A stretch of 64,000 bases of DNA, taken from NCBI GenBank assembly GCA_963931925.1, contig OZ007582.1:37148297-37212296 (forward strand). The letters are read 5' to 3'. Source of the DNA: Onchidella celtica (Eukaryota; Mollusca; Gastropoda; Systellommatophora; Onchidiidae). The notes under the pieces are model-generated. The model saw only the letters and a list, made by a program, of their open reading frames with translations. It searched no databases and had not been told where the DNA came from. Position 1 is the stretch's first letter; each line of letters opens with the position of its first letter. A program made the translations under genes and the position numbers. Positions 53,201 to 56,200 of the stretch are shown piece by piece.

Positions 53201-56200
53201 TAACTTGTATTTTACTTTTTCATTTTGTTGTCTATAAAAAGAGAAATAATAGTGTGTTTATTTATAATTATTTAATCAGAAATGAAGTGGGGAATTTCCA
53301 TGCATTAGAACCTCAAAATATGGGCGCCCACTATTATATGTAATTATGTACACAAAATATGTAGTCACAATTGATCAAGGACGTCAAAATGATCGTATTT
53401 AATTGTAATAATTGTTGTTTGTTCAATAATTTTTGTTCTTTGAGAACTATTCATTTCAGCAGACTCTGGGTGAGTGAAAGGTATTTATGGTTCTGATTAA
53501 TGCACACATAGGGCCTACATTTTAAAAATCGGGGGGGGGGGGGGGCGCTTCTTTTACGCAGTGAGATTGCTTGACAAGTGGCAATGTTTGCATGTGACAA
53601 TCACTGCTCGACAATATTATTATTGCTCCTTTGGGGTGTATCTAGGTACTGGCAGAAATAGTGAAACATTTTTTACACATTGAGGAATGAATAGGCATGA
53701 TAGGTAAATTGATGGGTACAACTCCTACACAAGATTCAGCATGACAAAATAAGAACTTCTGCAAACATCACAAACACTGTTCTACTGATCTGCTTCTGGT
53801 GGGTTTGTTGATCTGTGCAGAAATTGTGAGACAGTGGCAGTTTTGCTGAATGGACACTCACAATTGGTTGATAAAGGGACGTAACTCCTACACAAAGAGT
53901 TTCAGTAGAAAAAAAAATGCTACATTCTAAGCATGAAATTCAATTTCCTGCAATTTTGCTTCTTTGAAAAGTATTGATTTTTTTACGGTTTTCGAGATAA
54001 CTGTGGTTTTATAGATGGTCGGCAGTTTGCAAAACCAAGGGGCGCAACTCGCTAAGAAATTATTAAAATATTGAAAGAACGGTTATTATCGATTTAGCTT
54101 AGTGTCCTCTTCAACTTTCCTTCCTTAAATAGTAATATTTCACAATGATTGTAGACTAAAAAACCTAAAAATACCGCTAAATAGTAGTTAATATTAGCTT
54201 ATTATGGCAAGGGCAATAACTCCGGATGAGTATTCAATATATCATCAAAAACAACATTTTTCACCTTTTCTAGATGTGACCTACAACTTTGATTCTTTGG
54301 GAAGTATTCAATTTCCCGTAATTCTAGAGTTATGATGAATTACAATAATCTTATTTTAGTAGGTAGATTTGACCCACTCTTATTTGGCAATGACTCATAT
54401 CTGTTCCTTGGAGTTGACAACAAAAGATTCAGTCTGTTTTGCAAAGGTATGCTATATTTTGGAGACAACTTCAAGCAGACCATTGGTACCCTATCTGTCA
54501 GGAAAAGAGATCGTCCCATGATCAGCTTCACAGACAAATAATTTTCTGCACAAGAGCACTGCAGGACAAAAGTTAATGCTCAAAACAGCATTATTTCTAT
54601 GAAATTTTAACAAAGATGCAGTTCTATTCTCACCTGTCACAGACACAGTCACAGCATCACTGGGCCTTGATTCTCCTTTCTTGTTGGAGAGTGTGCAAGT
54701 ATAATTTCCCATGTCTCGGTACAGCATGTTTTGCTCAAAATCAGCACGTGCGTTGTATCCTACCTTTTGTGCAATTTTCTCACCATTGAAGTATAGATAA
54801 GCCCTTAAAAGAATAAAAGGAGTATTTTTCTTCGCAAATCATGTTCAGGAGCCAACACAACATAAAAAGCAGCATTCCAGAGTGATGCTAAAGTTAGGAT
54901 TATGACAAAAACCTATCTTAAACATACAGTGACTCTGCTTCTGAATTTTTCTCAAAGACAACATCAACAATGTCCCCCCCCCCCCCCACACACACACACA
55001 CACATTCATTGTTTTTCTTTTTTCTTTCATGATTCTTTCATGTTCCTGCATATCAATACAGAGCAAACTAAGGAATTCTATTGAAACAATTTACCATTTT
55101 CTCTCTCCAACAAGATGTTAAGCCATCAAAATTAAAGCTCTAGACCTTTCAGAAATGTGTTCTAATTGCAAGACACAAAACAAGCATGAAAGAAACCCCT
55201 ATCAGAAAAAGACATCTAAATTATATTTCCGTAAGCAACTATTCTTCATAAAAGAAAGTTCATAGGATATATATATGAAACAAGCCTTTTAATAAAAAAT
55301 GTAAATATAAACATGGATAGCAAAGCTCAAAACTCATAAGGTAACACTTCAAACTGTCACAGACAAAAAGTGCTGAACATAATCTTTTCTCAGAAAAACA
55401 CACATTTCATCCAATTTTATACAAAGTAAAGGACGGCATTTCAATTTCAGGTAGTATTTTATCCCCAAATAACACTTGATTGATGTCTTTTTAGACAAAG
55501 GAGAAAGTAAATAAAACAAACAACATAAAAACAAAATGAAAAGGCAAACTTTTGCTTTGAATTGATAAAATCAATCTTTAAGGTTGGCTTTCCTTTTCTT
55601 CCAAAACCAAATTTTTATAATGTTTGATTCATTCTTTCACCACAGATGTTCTTATTGCCTATTTTATGCTCTTTGGTGGGGTTGGGTAAAATTCAGGCAC
55701 TCCTCACATTGACCATTGCTCTACACTGCCCAGATGTACTTGAGTTTTTAGTTTGTTATGAGTTGTTTATAGCAGCATTACCCACACACTTTTGGAGCAA
55801 ACGGGACCTTAGAAAGAACAAAAATGCAATATTGCTATTTGTAGTGACAAAGCACTCTTAGGGTATCCAGGAGCAATGACTAAAATGTGCACAAGGGTAG
55901 AAAAAAAATCACTGAATTTGCAGTAAAAAGAGAATACTGCACTGAACTGACAGGGTGGGTGTACGTCCAAGGTGTCTCGACACAGGACCTTGATAAAGTG
56001 AGATACCTGACAGGCACAGACAAAAGGCAAAGACGAAGAAGATGGCCTTCCTAGTTTGGAAATTAAAATGTTGTGTTGATTTCTTTTTTTTCTTCTTACC
56101 ATTTAAGTGCAAAGCTCTGTGTTGTGGCGACAGAACATGAAAGGCGGCCTGATTCTGAGTGCCTCACAGCTAAATCCATTGGTTGAAGAGTCGGTGCATC

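Larger units (their letters stand above)
47548..54397 (+). mobile_element. 6.85-kb DNA transposon with 37-40-bp TIRs, internal tandem array and transposase
   Basis: Left end TGAGTCATTGCCAAATAAGA; the right end is its reverse complement. Including the adjacent AT-rich bases, 47545-47584 and 54361-54400 match at 39 of 40 positions. TA lies outside each end (47546-47547, 54398-54399), giving a TA target duplication as the simplest reading. Inside are a 440-bp tandem array near the left end and a transposase-like gene on the plus strand. Near-identical ends suggest fairly recent movement although the gene now looks broken. Confidence 0.83.

Noticed and set aside
54332..54541. 70-codon plus-strand frame as a gene
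   Set aside because: It overlaps the right TIR of the 6.85-kb element and has no domain.
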